The notes: generated by a model not told the origin, from the letters alone. Positions 20,241 to 29,160 are shown, counted from the stretch's first letter. The stretch is 64,000 bases of DNA from Pantoea sp. IMH (GCF_000599885.1 NZ_JFGT01000002.1:310001-374000), one strand, 5' to 3'. Numbers and translations: made by a program.

Positions 20241-20268
20241 AGTGGGGGTATTTTGATTTGAGGCAGGG

Positions 20269-21537
20269 TTACTGGATGAAATGCAGATCCAGCAGTGCGC
20301 CAAGGCCCGCCGCTTTTTGATCCAGCTCGCGCCACTCCTGGCTGGCGACGGAACCCGCGACTATACCTGCGCCCGCATAAAGGCGGACGCGATTGCCGCC
20401 AATCTCAGCAGAACGTAAAGCCACGGAAAATTCGCTTTCAGCGGCAGATAAATACCCCACCGAACCGGCATACCAGCCGCGCTGAAAAGGTTCATAGTCG
20501 CGGATAAATTGCCTGGCAGGTTCCCGGGGCAGCCCGGCGACCGCTGCCGTTGGCTGGAGCTGAGTAAGACAGAGTGCATCATCCTGAACCTGTAGCGTGC
20601 AGTGAATCTGCCGCCGCAGGTGCTGCACGTGGCGTAACCGGACAATTTCCACAGGCGCAACCTGGATGTGACCAGTTATAGGCTGCAACCGCTGGCAAAT
20701 GTCCTCCACCACCAGGCGGTTTTCCCGCTGATTTTTCTCATCATTCAGCAGTTTTTCAGCCAGCTGCAAGGCCAGGCGATCATCCGCTGTGCTGGCACAG
20801 GTTCCCGCCAGCGCCTCACTTTGCAGTTGCTTGCCCTGCCGCCGGTAAAGGCGCTCAGGGCTGGAGCCGACAAACGCCTTATACGGGCCTGGCGCCAGCA
20901 TAAAATGGTAGCAGTGAGGATTTTTGTGGCGGCTGGCGGCCAGCAGTGCCGCTGGCGGAACCGGCGAGGAGAAATGCAAATCGGTCGCGCGCGCCAGAAC
21001 CACTTTGTCGAAGGCGCCCGCCGTAATCCCGGCGAGCGCTTTTTCCACCAGCAGCTCCCACGCCGCCCGCTCCGGCATATGAGAAAGAGCGTCCGTCCGG
21101 CGAGGTAGCGTTTCCGCCGCAGTCAAAAGCACCAGCCGATCGATAAATTCAATCGCCCGCCGCGCATCCTTCGACAGCTCGCCATGGATAAATATCGTCA
21201 TCTGATCATCCTGCCAGAGCAGACGGGGCGCAAAGAAAAAGCTCTCCGGCCCGAACGCGTTCGCGCCTGTCAGTTTCCAGCCGGGCGGCAGCGTTTTGAC
21301 CAGCAGCATGGCCTCCGCCGGTGTCGTTGCCCTTATCAGCTCGCCGCAGGCCGCCAGGCTTTCACCGTTATCGCGGGACTGCCAGAAAAATTTCGGCCAG
21401 TGCGGCTGCCCCGCCAGCCAGGCCAGGCTTTCCGTCCCTGATGAAACCGAGGCAGTGAAACTGGCATAACCCGTCCGGGCATCGGTAACCTGAGAGAGCT
21501 GCTGACGCAGCATTTGAAGCGCAGATAAAAGCGGCAC
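20269..21537 (-). CDS. menF: Isochorismate synthase MenF
   Basis: Chorismate-utilising enzyme that isomerises chorismate to isochorismate for menaquinone synthesis. The 422 residues are near the E. coli length (431). The chorismate-binding domain carries the probable general base Lys178 (FDKVVLARAT), FVGSSPERL, SEALAGTC, the LQPTAAVAGLP motif and YAGSVGYLS, ending with VRLYAGAGIVAGS. The start is GTG at 21537, with GGATGAG about 6 bases upstream. It is first of the men cluster and the only gene not overlapping its neighbour. Confidence 0.95.
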   Translation of the reverse strand: MPLLSALQMLRQQLSQVTDARTGYASFTASVSSGTESLAWLAGQPHWPKFFWQSRDNGESLAACGELIRATTPAEAMLLVKTLPPGWKLTGANAFGPESFFFAPRLLWQDDQMTIFIHGELSKDARRAIEFIDRLVLLTAAETLPRRTDALSHMPERAAWELLVEKALAGITAGAFDKVVLARATDLHFSSPVPPAALLAASRHKNPHCYHFMLAPGPYKAFVGSSPERLYRRQGKQLQSEALAGTCASTADDRLALQLAEKLLNDEKNQRENRLVVEDICQRLQPITGHIQVAPVEIVRLRHVQHLRRQIHCTLQVQDDALCLTQLQPTAAVAGLPREPARQFIRDYEPFQRGWYAGSVGYLSAAESEFSVALRSAEIGGNRVRLYAGAGIVAGSVASQEWRELDQKAAGLGALLDLHFIQ

Positions 21538-21656
21538 AACGGCTCATCCATGCAGAGGAAATAAGCGTGATTTTAACGCCGCCTCAGAAAGTGAATGTTG
21601 ATCCAGGCCCGTCCGGTAACGCAATGCGCTGCAGGCGCGCTACCCGGATTAGTGAC

Positions 21657-21683
21657 AAAAAAAGGGCGTCCCTGAGGACACCC
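21657..21683 (-). terminator. elaB terminator
   Basis: GGGCGTCC (21664-21671) and GGACACCC (21676-21683) form an 8-bp stem with one G-U pair; on the minus strand seven T residues follow. It lies between elaB and menF. Confidence 0.85.
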
Positions 21684-21708
21684 ATTTTTGCCTGAACGGC
21701 TGAGGCGA

Positions 21709-22023
21709 TTAACGACGCGCCAGCAGCAGTCCTACCACCAGACCAAGCGCGGCGCCAACGCCAACGCCCTGCCAGGGTTTGTCATGTACGTACTCATCAG
21801 CGCGGTAAGCAACCTGCTTCGCACGATAGTAGTAAGTATCAGAAGCATTGCTCACGCGGGATTTCACGTCGTTAAGTGATTTTTCCGCTTTCGCTTTCAG
21901 CTCGATATATTTCTGATCTGCCGGATCGCCGGAGGATTTCAGTACATCTTCCAGGGTTTTCGTCAGCAGCGCCAGATCGTCGTCCAGGCGTGATTCTTGT
22001 GGGTCAGTTGTCATATTAGCCAT
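21709..22023 (-). CDS. elaB: ElaB (ElaB/YqjD/DUF883 family)
   Basis: Small C-tail-anchored inner-membrane protein; E. coli relatives bind ribosomes in stationary phase. The 104-residue product has the family layout: a charged, probably helical cytoplasmic stretch (residues 10-70, SSGDPADQKY, KAEKSLNDVKSRVSNASD, YYYRAKQ) and a C-terminal glycine-zipper membrane helix (WQGVGVGAALGLVVGLLLARR without its last residue). An AAGGAG site stands about 7 bases before ATG 22023. A 12-bp palindrome AGTAAGCTTACT at 22040-22051 sits just upstream. The E. coli gene is RpoS-dependent; I cannot confirm this here. Confidence 0.95.
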   Translation of the reverse strand: MANMTTDPQESRLDDDLALLTKTLEDVLKSSGDPADQKYIELKAKAEKSLNDVKSRVSNASDTYYYRAKQVAYRADEYVHDKPWQGVGVGAALGLVVGLLLARR

Positions 22024-22535
22024 AACATCTCCTTGTGTAAGTAAGCTTACTAACTACTAACTGTAGACCTTCCTGACCAACTTGCGCTTAAATCAGGCCA
22101 GGAATTGACTGATAAAGTAAAAACTTAGCGAATTTCTTTCACTACCGGCTTTTGCCCATGCCGCTTGTATCGGCATGCCTCCTCACCTGACTACGAATAA
22201 AAAGGCTAATGCCGCTGCGATCGGCAAGGTCGCTCCTGTCGGAAGAATAACCGGCCTGATGCGGAAATGCTGTTAACGCGGACAGTATCGGTATATTCGT
22301 ATCAGGAAATGGCGTGAAATCGGCGCAGAGAGAGGAATTCACTGCTTTTCCTGGATATTTCTGATAAGTTTCTGGCGACTGAATTTAACAAAGCAGCAAC
22401 TGTCGTAATCACCGTGAGCTATCTCACAATTCGGGTAAAGCGGGGCCGCACGCCGCACGATAAGCGTTGCAGCCTGGTGCGCATATGCACAACAGACTCT
22501 ACAAACTCCGTTCAGCAAAGGAAATGGCTTCTGGC
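22024..22535. other. elaB-opgD divergent intergenic region
   Basis: About 510 bases between divergent genes. Visible are the palindrome AGTAAGCTTACT (22040-22051) and the inverted repeat CATGCCG/CGGCATG (22157-22163 and 22171-22177), with no U tract. Short ORFs here lack ribosome-binding sites and were not accepted. Both promoters must lie here, but I cannot place them. Confidence 0.45.
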
Positions 22536-24191
22536 ATGAATCGAAGAATGTTTATGAAAGCGTCAATGGCGTTCGCTACCCTCAGCGGAATGTCCGGTTT
22601 ATCCACCTTGTTTGCCCAGGCTGCCTGGGCTGATACCGATATTGCCGATGGTACTGCGAAACGCTTTGATTTCGACGTGCTAAAGAAAATGGCCGCTGGC
22701 ATGGCGAAGCAACCCTACGGCGGCGCACCGGCGCCTTTGCCTGAAACCCTGGCGACCATGACGCCACAGGCCTATAACGAAATTCAGTATGACGCCAACC
22801 ACTCGCTGTGGAACGACATTCCCAATCGCGAGCTTGACGTGCAGTTCTTCCACGTAGGCATGGGGTTTAAACGCCGTCTGCGCATGTTCTCCATTGATGC
22901 TGACAACCAGGCGCGTGAGATTCACTTCCGCCCTGAGCTGTTTAACTACAACAATGCCAACGTCGACACCCGCCAGCTGGAAGGAAAAACGGATCTGGGC
23001 TTTGCCGGTTTCCGCGCTTTTAAAAAGCCGGAGCTTGCCCGCCGGGATATCGTTTCTTTCCTGGGCGCCAGCTATTTCCGTGCCGTAGATGATACCTATC
23101 AGTACGGCCTGTCGGCGCGCGGCGTGGCGGTCAATACGTTCGGCAGTGAACCTGAAGAGTTCCCGGACTTTACCGCCTTCTGGTTTGAAACGCCGGAAGC
23201 GGATGACACGACCTTCACCGTTTATACCCTGCTTGATGGCCCAAGCTGTACCGGGGCGTTTAAATTCATCATTCATTGCGAAGAGAAGCGCGTGGTGATG
23301 GAGGTGGAAAACCACCTCTATACCCGTAAAGATATCAGCCAGCTTGGCATCGCGCCGATGACCACCATGTTCAGCTGTGGCAATAATGAGCGCCGGATGT
23401 GTGACACCATCCATCCGCAGATCCACGACTCCGATCGCCTGGCGATGTGGGCCGGTTCAGGAGAGTGGATCTGCCGTCCGCTGAACAACCCACAGCGTCT
23501 GACGTTCAACAGCTATGAGGATGAAAACCCTCGTGGTTTCGGTATGCTCCAGCTTAACCATAACTTCCAGGACTACCAGGATGTTATCGGCTGGTATGAT
23601 AAACGCCCGAGCCTGTGGGTGGAGCCGGTAGGCCAGTGGGGCAAAGGGACCATTGATCTGATGGAAATCCCGACGACCGGCGAAACGCTGGATAACATTG
23701 TCTGCTTCTGGCATCCGGCGAAGGCGATCAAAGCCGGCAGTGAGCACAGCTTCAGCTACAAGCTTTACTGGAGCGGCCTGCCGCCGGTACGCAGCGATCT
23801 TGCCCGCGTTAACGCCACCCGCACCGGTATGGGTGGCTTCCCGGAAGGCTGGGCGCCTGGCGAACACTATCCGAAAGTCTGGGCACGCCGTTTTGCGGTG
23901 GACTTTGTCGGCGGCGATCTGAAAGCCGCGGCGGCAAAAGGCATTGAACCGGTGATAACCACCTCTTCAGGGACGCTGAAGCAGGTTGAAATTCTCTATC
24001 TTGAGCCGATTAACGGTTACCGGATCCTTTTTGACTGGTACCCCACCAGCGAAGCCGCCGATCCGGTTGAGCTGCGTCTGTTCCTGCGCAGCAAAGAGGA
24101 GACGTTAAGTGAGACATGGCTTTACCAGTATATGCCGCCGCCTGCAGACAAACGTCACTATGTCGACGATCGCCAGATGACGGCGGGCTGA
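22536..24191 (+). CDS. opgD: Periplasmic glucan biosynthesis protein D
   Basis: Periplasmic protein of the OpgD/OpgG family that shapes the branching and length of osmoregulated periplasmic glucans. It begins with a twin-arginine signal ([18 protein letters not shown]) followed by a hydrophobic stretch and an Ala-rich cleavage region (AQAAWA). The body aligns closely with E. coli OpgD ([69 protein letters not shown]). The start at 22536 puts the RR motif at the N-terminus and gives 551 residues, as in E. coli; ATGs at 22524 and 22485 are alternatives. In E. coli opgD lies elsewhere, near ydcH. Confidence 0.95.
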   Translation: MNRRMFMKASMAFATLSGMSGLSTLFAQAAWADTDIADGTAKRFDFDVLKKMAAGMAKQPYGGAPAPLPETLATMTPQAYNEIQYDANHSLWNDIPNRELDVQFFHVGMGFKRRLRMFSIDADNQAREIHFRPELFNYNNANVDTRQLEGKTDLGFAGFRAFKKPELARRDIVSFLGASYFRAVDDTYQYGLSARGVAVNTFGSEPEEFPDFTAFWFETPEADDTTFTVYTLLDGPSCTGAFKFIIHCEEKRVVMEVENHLYTRKDISQLGIAPMTTMFSCGNNERRMCDTIHPQIHDSDRLAMWAGSGEWICRPLNNPQRLTFNSYEDENPRGFGMLQLNHNFQDYQDVIGWYDKRPSLWVEPVGQWGKGTIDLMEIPTTGETLDNIVCFWHPAKAIKAGSEHSFSYKLYWSGLPPVRSDLARVNATRTGMGGFPEGWAPGEHYPKVWARRFAVDFVGGDLKAAAAKGIEPVITTSSGTLKQVEILYLEPINGYRILFDWYPTSEAADPVELRLFLRSKEETLSETWLYQYMPPPADKRHYVDDRQMTAG

Positions 24192-24199
24192 TCCTTACC

Positions 24200-24221
24200 G
24201 GGCGGACCTCGCTCCGCCCTT
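24200..24221 (+). terminator. Possible opgD terminator hairpin
   Basis: GGGCGGA and TCCGCCC form a perfect 7-bp stem with a 6-nt loop 8 bp past the opgD stop. Only two T residues follow, so intrinsic termination would be weak. Confidence 0.5.
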
Positions 24222-24244
24222 CGCATCCGCTGCGTCAGACTGAA

Positions 24245-24301
24245 TGTCAAACTGACAATGCATTGTCAAAGTGACACGCTACTTACGGTGTCACTTTGAC
24301 A
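24245..24301 (+). promoter_or_regulatory. Three NorR-type enhancer sites
   Basis: Three exact copies of GTCA-N3-TGAC, each within TGTCA-N3-TGACA: 24245-24257, 24264-24276 and (inverted) 24289-24301. The last two also form a 14-bp perfect inverted repeat. This is the consensus and copy number of the NorR sites upstream of E. coli norVW. They lie roughly 75-120 bp upstream of the predicted sigma-54 start site. Confidence 0.7.
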
Positions 24302-24341
24302 GCCCCTTGATAAATATTTTTAAAATACAATAAATTATAAA

Positions 24342-24357
24342 TTGGCATGCATATTGC
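24342..24357 (+). promoter_or_regulatory. Sigma-54 (-24/-12) promoter
   Basis: TTGGCATGCATATTGC has the GG (24344-24345) and GC (24356-24357) dinucleotides separated by ten bases, and matches TTGGCACG-N4-TTGC at all but one defined base. The predicted start site is near 24369, giving a leader of about 30 bases to the ATG at 24401. The AT-rich stretch 24308-24341 could bind IHF between enhancer and promoter. Confidence 0.75.
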
Positions 24358-24400
24358 GTTATCGGGTGAGTACTCAAATTTACTTTACAGGTAACTCGCT

Positions 24401-24640
24401 ATGCCTAACGCTGATTCCCTTCCTACTGCTGAAGCCATCTGTTCTGCCCTTCGCTGGGCGGCTTTCGGTGGCCGACACCGTGGACTACCTTTTACTTATC
24501 GACAGCTTAGCGACGAGCGGTGGCATTTCGAAACGGAATATGGCGGCAACAAAGCCTGGGTCGATCTCGAACTGCCCGTGACGCCGCTGTCGCTGCTGGT
24601 TGCCGGTGCCCTACTCATTCAACAATTAAACTGTTCTTAG
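24401..24640 (+). CDS. Small protein of unknown function
   Basis: A 79-residue protein that I do not recognise. It starts at ATG 24401 with AGGTAA about 8 bases upstream. The first 35 residues are mixed and include SALRWAAFGGRHRGL; the middle is polar and aromatic (YRQLSDERWHFETEYGGNKAW). The last 25 residues are hydrophobic enough (VTPLSLLVAGALLIQQL) to suggest a membrane or protein contact. There is no signal peptide or metal motif. It is followed after 10 bp by the ydcY homologue, with which it should be cotranscribed from the sigma-54 promoter at 24342. Good translation signals and the operon context support it as a real gene. Confidence 0.7.
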   Translation: MPNADSLPTAEAICSALRWAAFGGRHRGLPFTYRQLSDERWHFETEYGGNKAWVDLELPVTPLSLLVAGALLIQQLNCS

Positions 24641-24650
24641 GGGATAAAAA

Positions 24651-24884
24651 ATGGATCATCTTGCCGAAGTCTCCGCGCGCGTCAGCGAGGAGATCGCGAA
24701 AAACAGTATCCGGGATATGAACACCCTGTTGTGTGAGCTGAGTGGAGATACTCAGCTCTCGCGGGAAGATCGTTATACCCAACAGCAGCGGCTAAGAATA
24801 GCCGTCTCAAAGCACAGTACGGAGAAAGCGCAACTGGCGGAACAGCGCCGTCAGTGGCTGACGCAGGGTGGGCTGATTAACTGA
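24651..24884 (+). CDS. ydcY: YdcY family protein (DUF2526)
   Basis: A 77-residue soluble protein resembling E. coli YdcY: HLAEVSARVSEEI, MNTLLCELSGDTQLSREDRY, TQQQRLR, and the ending LTQGG. The family's function is unknown. It is probably all-helical, with conserved acidic and Gln/Arg-rich helices. A GGGGATA sequence precedes ATG 24651. It is the second gene of a two-gene operon behind three NorR-type sites and a sigma-54 promoter, suggesting expression under nitrosative stress, which is an inference. In E. coli ydcY lies at a different locus from elaA. Confidence 0.85.
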   Translation: MDHLAEVSARVSEEIAKNSIRDMNTLLCELSGDTQLSREDRYTQQQRLRIAVSKHSTEKAQLAEQRRQWLTQGGLIN

Positions 24885-24909
24885 AGGCCCGCCGCTTTGC
24901 TGTCAGCCA

Positions 24910-25356
24910 TCAGTTTTCCATATCAACATGTGGAATATTATCTTCCAGATACAGATCGCTGACCGCGTTAAAACCAAAGCGGGCGTAGAATTTCCCAAGG
25001 TGCGCCTGCGCAGAGAGTCTGATTCTGTGCTGCGGCCAGTGCGCTTCGCAGCTGGCCATCGCCTGCGACATCAGCTGGTTACCGAGGCGCAAACCCCGTG
25101 CTTCGCTGGCAACGATAACCCGGCCAATCTTTACCGGACTGGCGGGACTGCCGGGTGCCAGCAGGCGGGCATATGCCACCAGTTTATTGTCTTGCATGCC
25201 CAGAAGATGCCGATTTTCGCCAGCCAGATCGATACCGTCGATATCCTGATAAGGGCAATTTTGCTCGACGATAAAAACCGCGTTGCGCAGTGCTAAGAGT
25301 TGATAAAGCAGCGTGGCGCTCAGCTCACTGTGATGTAAGTCCTGCCAGATAATCAC
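24910..25356 (-). CDS. elaA: GNAT acetyltransferase ElaA
   Basis: Member of the GCN5-related N-acetyltransferase family; the substrate of E. coli ElaA is not known. The 148 residues include WQDLHHSELS, the conserved VFIVEQNCPYQDIDGIDL segment and the acetyl-CoA-binding pyrophosphate loop region (VIVASEARGLRLGNQLM). The C-terminus NIPHVDMEN is a few residues shorter than in E. coli (153). The start is GTG 25356 with GGGGAGAA about 9 bases upstream. It converges on ydcY and diverges from the pentapeptide gene. Confidence 0.92.
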   Translation of the reverse strand: MIIWQDLHHSELSATLLYQLLALRNAVFIVEQNCPYQDIDGIDLAGENRHLLGMQDNKLVAYARLLAPGSPASPVKIGRVIVASEARGLRLGNQLMSQAMASCEAHWPQHRIRLSAQAHLGKFYARFGFNAVSDLYLEDNIPHVDMEN

Positions 25357-25457
25357 TCAATATTCTCCCCGTTAGTGATAATTTCTTCGATCTATTCAAG
25401 CGCTGAAGGGTGACAAGGTATCATCACTTTCATCTGTAAAGTCAGCATGAGGGCTGT

Positions 25458-26057
25458 ATGACAACGCTACTCGATCATAAAGAATTTTTCGATGCGTCTT
25501 TTACGAAACTTGATCTCTCCTCTTCCTTAACCGAAGAGGCCATCTTTGAAGGTTGCGAATTTGACCACTGCAACTTCACCGCCGCGCGCTTTAGCCGCTG
25601 CAAGTTCATTAACTGCTCCTTCGATCACTGTAATCTCAGCGTGATGGAGATAACCGGTTCGCGCTTTAACGAGGTAAGCTTTAACGAGTGCAAGCTTAGC
25701 GGCACCGACTGGACGCGGGCTTACTGGCCCACTTTTAACCTGGATCATGAATTACGGTTTACACAATGTATTCTGACCAATGCATCGTTTTTTGGCCTGA
25801 CGTTGCAAGGCCTGATGATGAGCGGATGCAGGCTGCATGAAGTCGATTTCAGAGAGTGCGATCTGCGTAAAGCTGCACTGACCGGCTGCGATATGGGCGG
25901 CAGCTTATTCGGTAATACCAATCTCCAGGCGGCAGATCTTACCGATTCCTGGGATTTCACTATTGATGTACTGAACAATGCCGTCGACCGTGCAAAATTT
26001 TCACGCCAGGAAGCGCTGGCTCTGCTTGATAGTCTGGGCATTGAACTGGTTGATTAA
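25458..26057 (+). CDS. Pentapeptide-repeat protein, Qnr/MfpA-like shape
   Basis: A 199-residue protein made almost entirely of pentapeptide repeats A(D/N)LXX-type (CEFDHCNFTAARFSRCKF, CDLRKAALTGCDMGGSLF, NLQAADL), which fold as a right-handed quadrilateral beta-helix. Near residue 90 the repeats are interrupted (TRAYWPTFNLDHELRFTQ), and the C-terminus (FSRQEALALLDSLGIELVD) resembles the dimerisation tail of Qnr proteins. Qnr and MfpA mimic DNA and bind gyrase; similarity here is at the level of architecture, so quinolone protection is only a possibility. The start follows a GAGGG sequence. It has its own promoter space and converges on nuoN. Confidence 0.8.
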   Translation: MTTLLDHKEFFDASFTKLDLSSSLTEEAIFEGCEFDHCNFTAARFSRCKFINCSFDHCNLSVMEITGSRFNEVSFNECKLSGTDWTRAYWPTFNLDHELRFTQCILTNASFFGLTLQGLMMSGCRLHEVDFRECDLRKAALTGCDMGGSLFGNTNLQAADLTDSWDFTIDVLNNAVDRAKFSRQEALALLDSLGIELVD

Positions 26058-26062
26058 CAGCG

Positions 26063-26097
26063 CAAAAAAATCCCGGACTCCTGCAAGGCCGGGATTT
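26063..26097 (-). terminator. nuo operon terminator
   Basis: AAATCCCGG (26068-26076) pairs with CCGGGATTT (26089-26097); on the minus strand the stem runs into seven T residues. It ends the nuo transcript and, with its T-rich right arm, may also stop the pentapeptide gene. Confidence 0.85.
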
Positions 26098-26126
26098 CTG
26101 TCAGCTAAAATCTGAAGATAGCACTG

Positions 26127-27584
26127 TTACATCAGCGGCTGCGCCATCTGCACCAGAGAGATCAGCGGCTGAGGGTAAATCCCCAGCAACAGCACCAGAA
26201 TGGCAGAAATCAGCACCACAACGCCACCAGCGGTGAAGGCCCAGTTTGCCTGGGTATCACGCTGTAACAGTTCAGGCGGATTCAGATAGAGACTGACCGT
26301 CACGCGCAGATAGTAGTAGAGGCCAATCGCACTCCCCACCACCACGGCGCCGGTCAGCCACCAGAGCTGCGCGCCCACGCCTACGGCAATCACATAGAAC
26401 TTACCGATAAAGCCCAGCGTCATCGGAATACCGGCCAGGGAGAGCATCATCACCGTCATTACCGCGGAGAGGATCGGACGGTGCCAGAACAGGCCGCGAT
26501 AGGAGTAGAGCGAGTCGGCGTCCGGACCACGGTACGGGCTGGACATCAGGCTGACCACGCCAAACGCGCCGAGGCTGCTGAACAGGTAACCCGCCAGATA
26601 GACGCCGACGGTTTCCAGCGACAGCTGATGGGTCTGAATAGCAATCAGCGCGACCAGCAGGTAACCCAGGTGAGCAATGGATGAGTAGCCAAGCAGGCGT
26701 TTGATGTTGCTCTGGGTGATAGCCATCAGGTTACCAAACAGAATCGACGCCACGGCGATAATCGCTAACACCAGCCTGACTGCTTCACTGTCCGCGACCG
26801 GCGCGTAGAGGAACAGACGCATTACCACGCCGAAGATAGCGATCTTGCTGGCTGTCGCCAGGAAGGTCGATACCGGCGCAGGCGCGCCCTGATAAACATC
26901 CGGCGTCCACAGGTGGAAAGGCACCAGCGAGAGCTTAAAGCCCAAACCGACAATCATCATGCCCAGACCTGCCAGCAGCAGCGGCTGGCTGAGCAGGCTG
27001 TCATTCAGGCTCTGTCCCAGCGCCAGGAAGCCCAGGTTACCGGAATCGGCATAAACCAGCGCCATCCCGAACAGCAGGAACGATGAGGCCACAGCCGACA
27101 TAATGGTGTATTTGATACTGGCTTCCAGCGAGCGTTTCTGCTGGAAGGCGTAGCCCACCAGGCCGAACAGCGGCAGAGAAATCAGCTCAATACCGATAAA
27201 CAGCGCCGCCAGATGGTTGGCACTGGCCAGTACGATACCGCCCAGCGCCGCAATCAGCACCAGCAGGTAGAACTCTTCGCGGTTGTCGGGGTAGGTTGCC
27301 AGCCACGGATAGGCAAAGGTACAGGTAGCCAGGCTGGCAAGGATCACCAGCCCCGTATAAAACATCGAATAGCCATCCACACGCAGCAGCGGCGTGACGT
27401 CCATTGCGCCCGCGTGTCCCACGAACCAAAGTGAGAACAGCGCGATGTTCAGCCCAATTACCGCCAGCGTGGCATTGACGAAGTGATTGCGTCGCCACGC
27501 AATGGACAGCATCACAACTACCACCGTCAATCCGACGATCAGCAGCGGCAGAAGCGCGATCAAGTGTTGAGGAGTTATTGTCAT
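26127..27584 (-). CDS. nuoN: NADH-quinone oxidoreductase subunit N
   Basis: Antiporter-like membrane subunit of respiratory complex I and last gene of the nuo operon. Its 485 residues equal the E. coli length and contain about 14 hydrophobic helices. Family motifs include [24 protein letters not shown] (shown by its core LVGYAFQQ), the proton-channel lysine region [20 protein letters not shown] (first 18 visible in order), and [13 protein letters not shown]. It starts 6 bp after nuoM. Confidence 0.98.
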   Translation of the reverse strand: MTITPQHLIALLPLLIVGLTVVVVMLSIAWRRNHFVNATLAVIGLNIALFSLWFVGHAGAMDVTPLLRVDGYSMFYTGLVILASLATCTFAYPWLATYPDNREEFYLLVLIAALGGIVLASANHLAALFIGIELISLPLFGLVGYAFQQKRSLEASIKYTIMSAVASSFLLFGMALVYADSGNLGFLALGQSLNDSLLSQPLLLAGLGMMIVGLGFKLSLVPFHLWTPDVYQGAPAPVSTFLATASKIAIFGVVMRLFLYAPVADSEAVRLVLAIIAVASILFGNLMAITQSNIKRLLGYSSIAHLGYLLVALIAIQTHQLSLETVGVYLAGYLFSSLGAFGVVSLMSSPYRGPDADSLYSYRGLFWHRPILSAVMTVMMLSLAGIPMTLGFIGKFYVIAVGVGAQLWWLTGAVVVGSAIGLYYYLRVTVSLYLNPPELLQRDTQANWAFTAGGVVVLISAILVLLLGIYPQPLISLVQMAQPLM

Positions 27585-27590
27585 GGCGAA

Positions 27591-29111
27591 TTACGGCCTT
27601 GTAGTTGAAATTGAAGCGGTATACCACTGCTGAATATTACTCATTGCAGCATGGGAAGTATCCAGTATCGGCTGCGGATAAACTCCCAGCAGAACCAGCA
27701 GCACGACCAGCACCATGATCATCAGGAACTCACGCGGTGACATACCCCGCAGCGGCGTTTCCGATTTCGGCGTGCCGTAATAAGCACGCTGCATCATGAT
27801 CAGCGAGTAAACAGAGGCAAATACCAGGCCGAAAGTGGCGATGACGATAATCACCGGCACGCTCTGGAAGCTGCCGGTCAGGATCATAAACTCACCGACG
27901 AAGTTACCGGTACCCGGCATCCCCAGGTTAGCGACAGCAAAGAACAGCGACAAGCCCGGCAGCCACTTAATGCGTGACCAGAGACCGCCCATCTGCCGCA
28001 TATCACGGGTGTGCAGACGTTCATAGAGCTGGCCGCAGAGAATAAACAGCGCCGCCGCTGACAGCCCATGCGCAATCATCTGAATAACCGCGCCCTGAAA
28101 TGCCAGCTGGCTGCCGGTGTAGATAGCAATCAGCACAAAACCCATGTGCGAAATGGAGGTATAAGCGATCAGACGTTTGATATCGTACTGCGAGAAAGCC
28201 ATCCACGCGCCGTAGAAAATACCGATAATACCCAGCCACATCGCTATTGGCGCGAACTCCGCTGACGCATTCGGGAACAGCGGTAAGGCAAAACGCAGCA
28301 GACCGTAGGCCGCGGTTTTCAGCAGGATCCCCGCCAGGTCAACAGAACCCGCCGTGGGTGCCTGACTATGTGCATCCGGCAGCCAGCCGTGAAGCGGAAC
28401 GACCGGCATTTTGACCGCAAAGGCGATGAAGAAGCCAAGCATCAGCAGATATTCCACCGTCTGCGACATCGGCGTATTCAACAGATCTTCATAATTGAAG
28501 GTCCACACGCCGGTGGCGTTGTAGTGCACAAATACCAGCGCCAGAATCGCAATCAGCATCACCAGACCGCTGGCCTGAGTGTAGATGAAGAATTTGGTCG
28601 CGGCGGAAATACGCGTTTTACCGTCCGATGCCTTATGGCCCCACAGGGCGATCAGGAAATACATCGGAACCAGCATCATCTCCCAGAAGAAGAAGAACAG
28701 GAACAGGTCAATCGCGAGGAACACGCCGATGACGCCGCCCAGGATCCAGAGCAGGTTAAGGTGAAAAAAGCCCTGCCATTTCTCGATTTCATTCCACGAA
28801 CAGAGAATCGCCATCACGCCAAGCAGGCCGGTCAGCACAACCATCAGCAGTGAAAGACCGTCCAGCGCCAGGTGGACGTTGATACCAAAGCGCGGTATCC
28901 ACTCCAGCAGGAATTCAGACTGCCACTGCGGCAGGCCTGCAGACTGCGTCAGCGAATAGCCGCCCTGCAACCAGAGCTGCAGGGAGAGAGCCAGCGTCAG
29001 CCCCATTGCAATCAGCGCGATCCAGCGCGGCAATTTGGCACCGAAGCGCTCCAACTGCCAACAGAGCAGGCCACCGATGAACGGGATAAGGATAAGCCAG
29101 GGTAATAACAT
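27591..29111 (-). CDS. nuoM: NADH-quinone oxidoreductase subunit M
   Basis: Proton-pumping antiporter-like membrane subunit of complex I. The 506-residue product (E. coli 509) has about 14 membrane helices. FFWEMMLVPMYFLIALWGH carries the conserved Glu of helix 5. VKMPVVPLHGWLPDAHSQAP and IAYTSISHMGFVLIAIYTG mark the discontinuous-helix and channel lysine/histidine regions. It is separated from nuoL by an unusually large spacer of 213 bp that contains a long palindrome and a hairpin, while nuoN follows closely. Confidence 0.98.
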   Translation of the reverse strand: MLLPWLILIPFIGGLLCWQLERFGAKLPRWIALIAMGLTLALSLQLWLQGGYSLTQSAGLPQWQSEFLLEWIPRFGINVHLALDGLSLLMVVLTGLLGVMAILCSWNEIEKWQGFFHLNLLWILGGVIGVFLAIDLFLFFFFWEMMLVPMYFLIALWGHKASDGKTRISAATKFFIYTQASGLVMLIAILALVFVHYNATGVWTFNYEDLLNTPMSQTVEYLLMLGFFIAFAVKMPVVPLHGWLPDAHSQAPTAGSVDLAGILLKTAAYGLLRFALPLFPNASAEFAPIAMWLGIIGIFYGAWMAFSQYDIKRLIAYTSISHMGFVLIAIYTGSQLAFQGAVIQMIAHGLSAAALFILCGQLYERLHTRDMRQMGGLWSRIKWLPGLSLFFAVANLGMPGTGNFVGEFMILTGSFQSVPVIIVIATFGLVFASVYSLIMMQRAYYGTPKSETPLRGMSPREFLMIMVLVVLLVLLGVYPQPILDTSHAAMSNIQQWYTASISTTRP

Positions 29112-29160
29112 GGCGGTAATGTCCCTTCTTTATGACCCCTTTTGGGCTATCTTGCTCGGT

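Noticed and set aside
22142-22342. A 66-codon minus-strand frame in the elaB-opgD spacer
   Set aside because: No ribosome-binding site and no similarity; the region looks regulatory.
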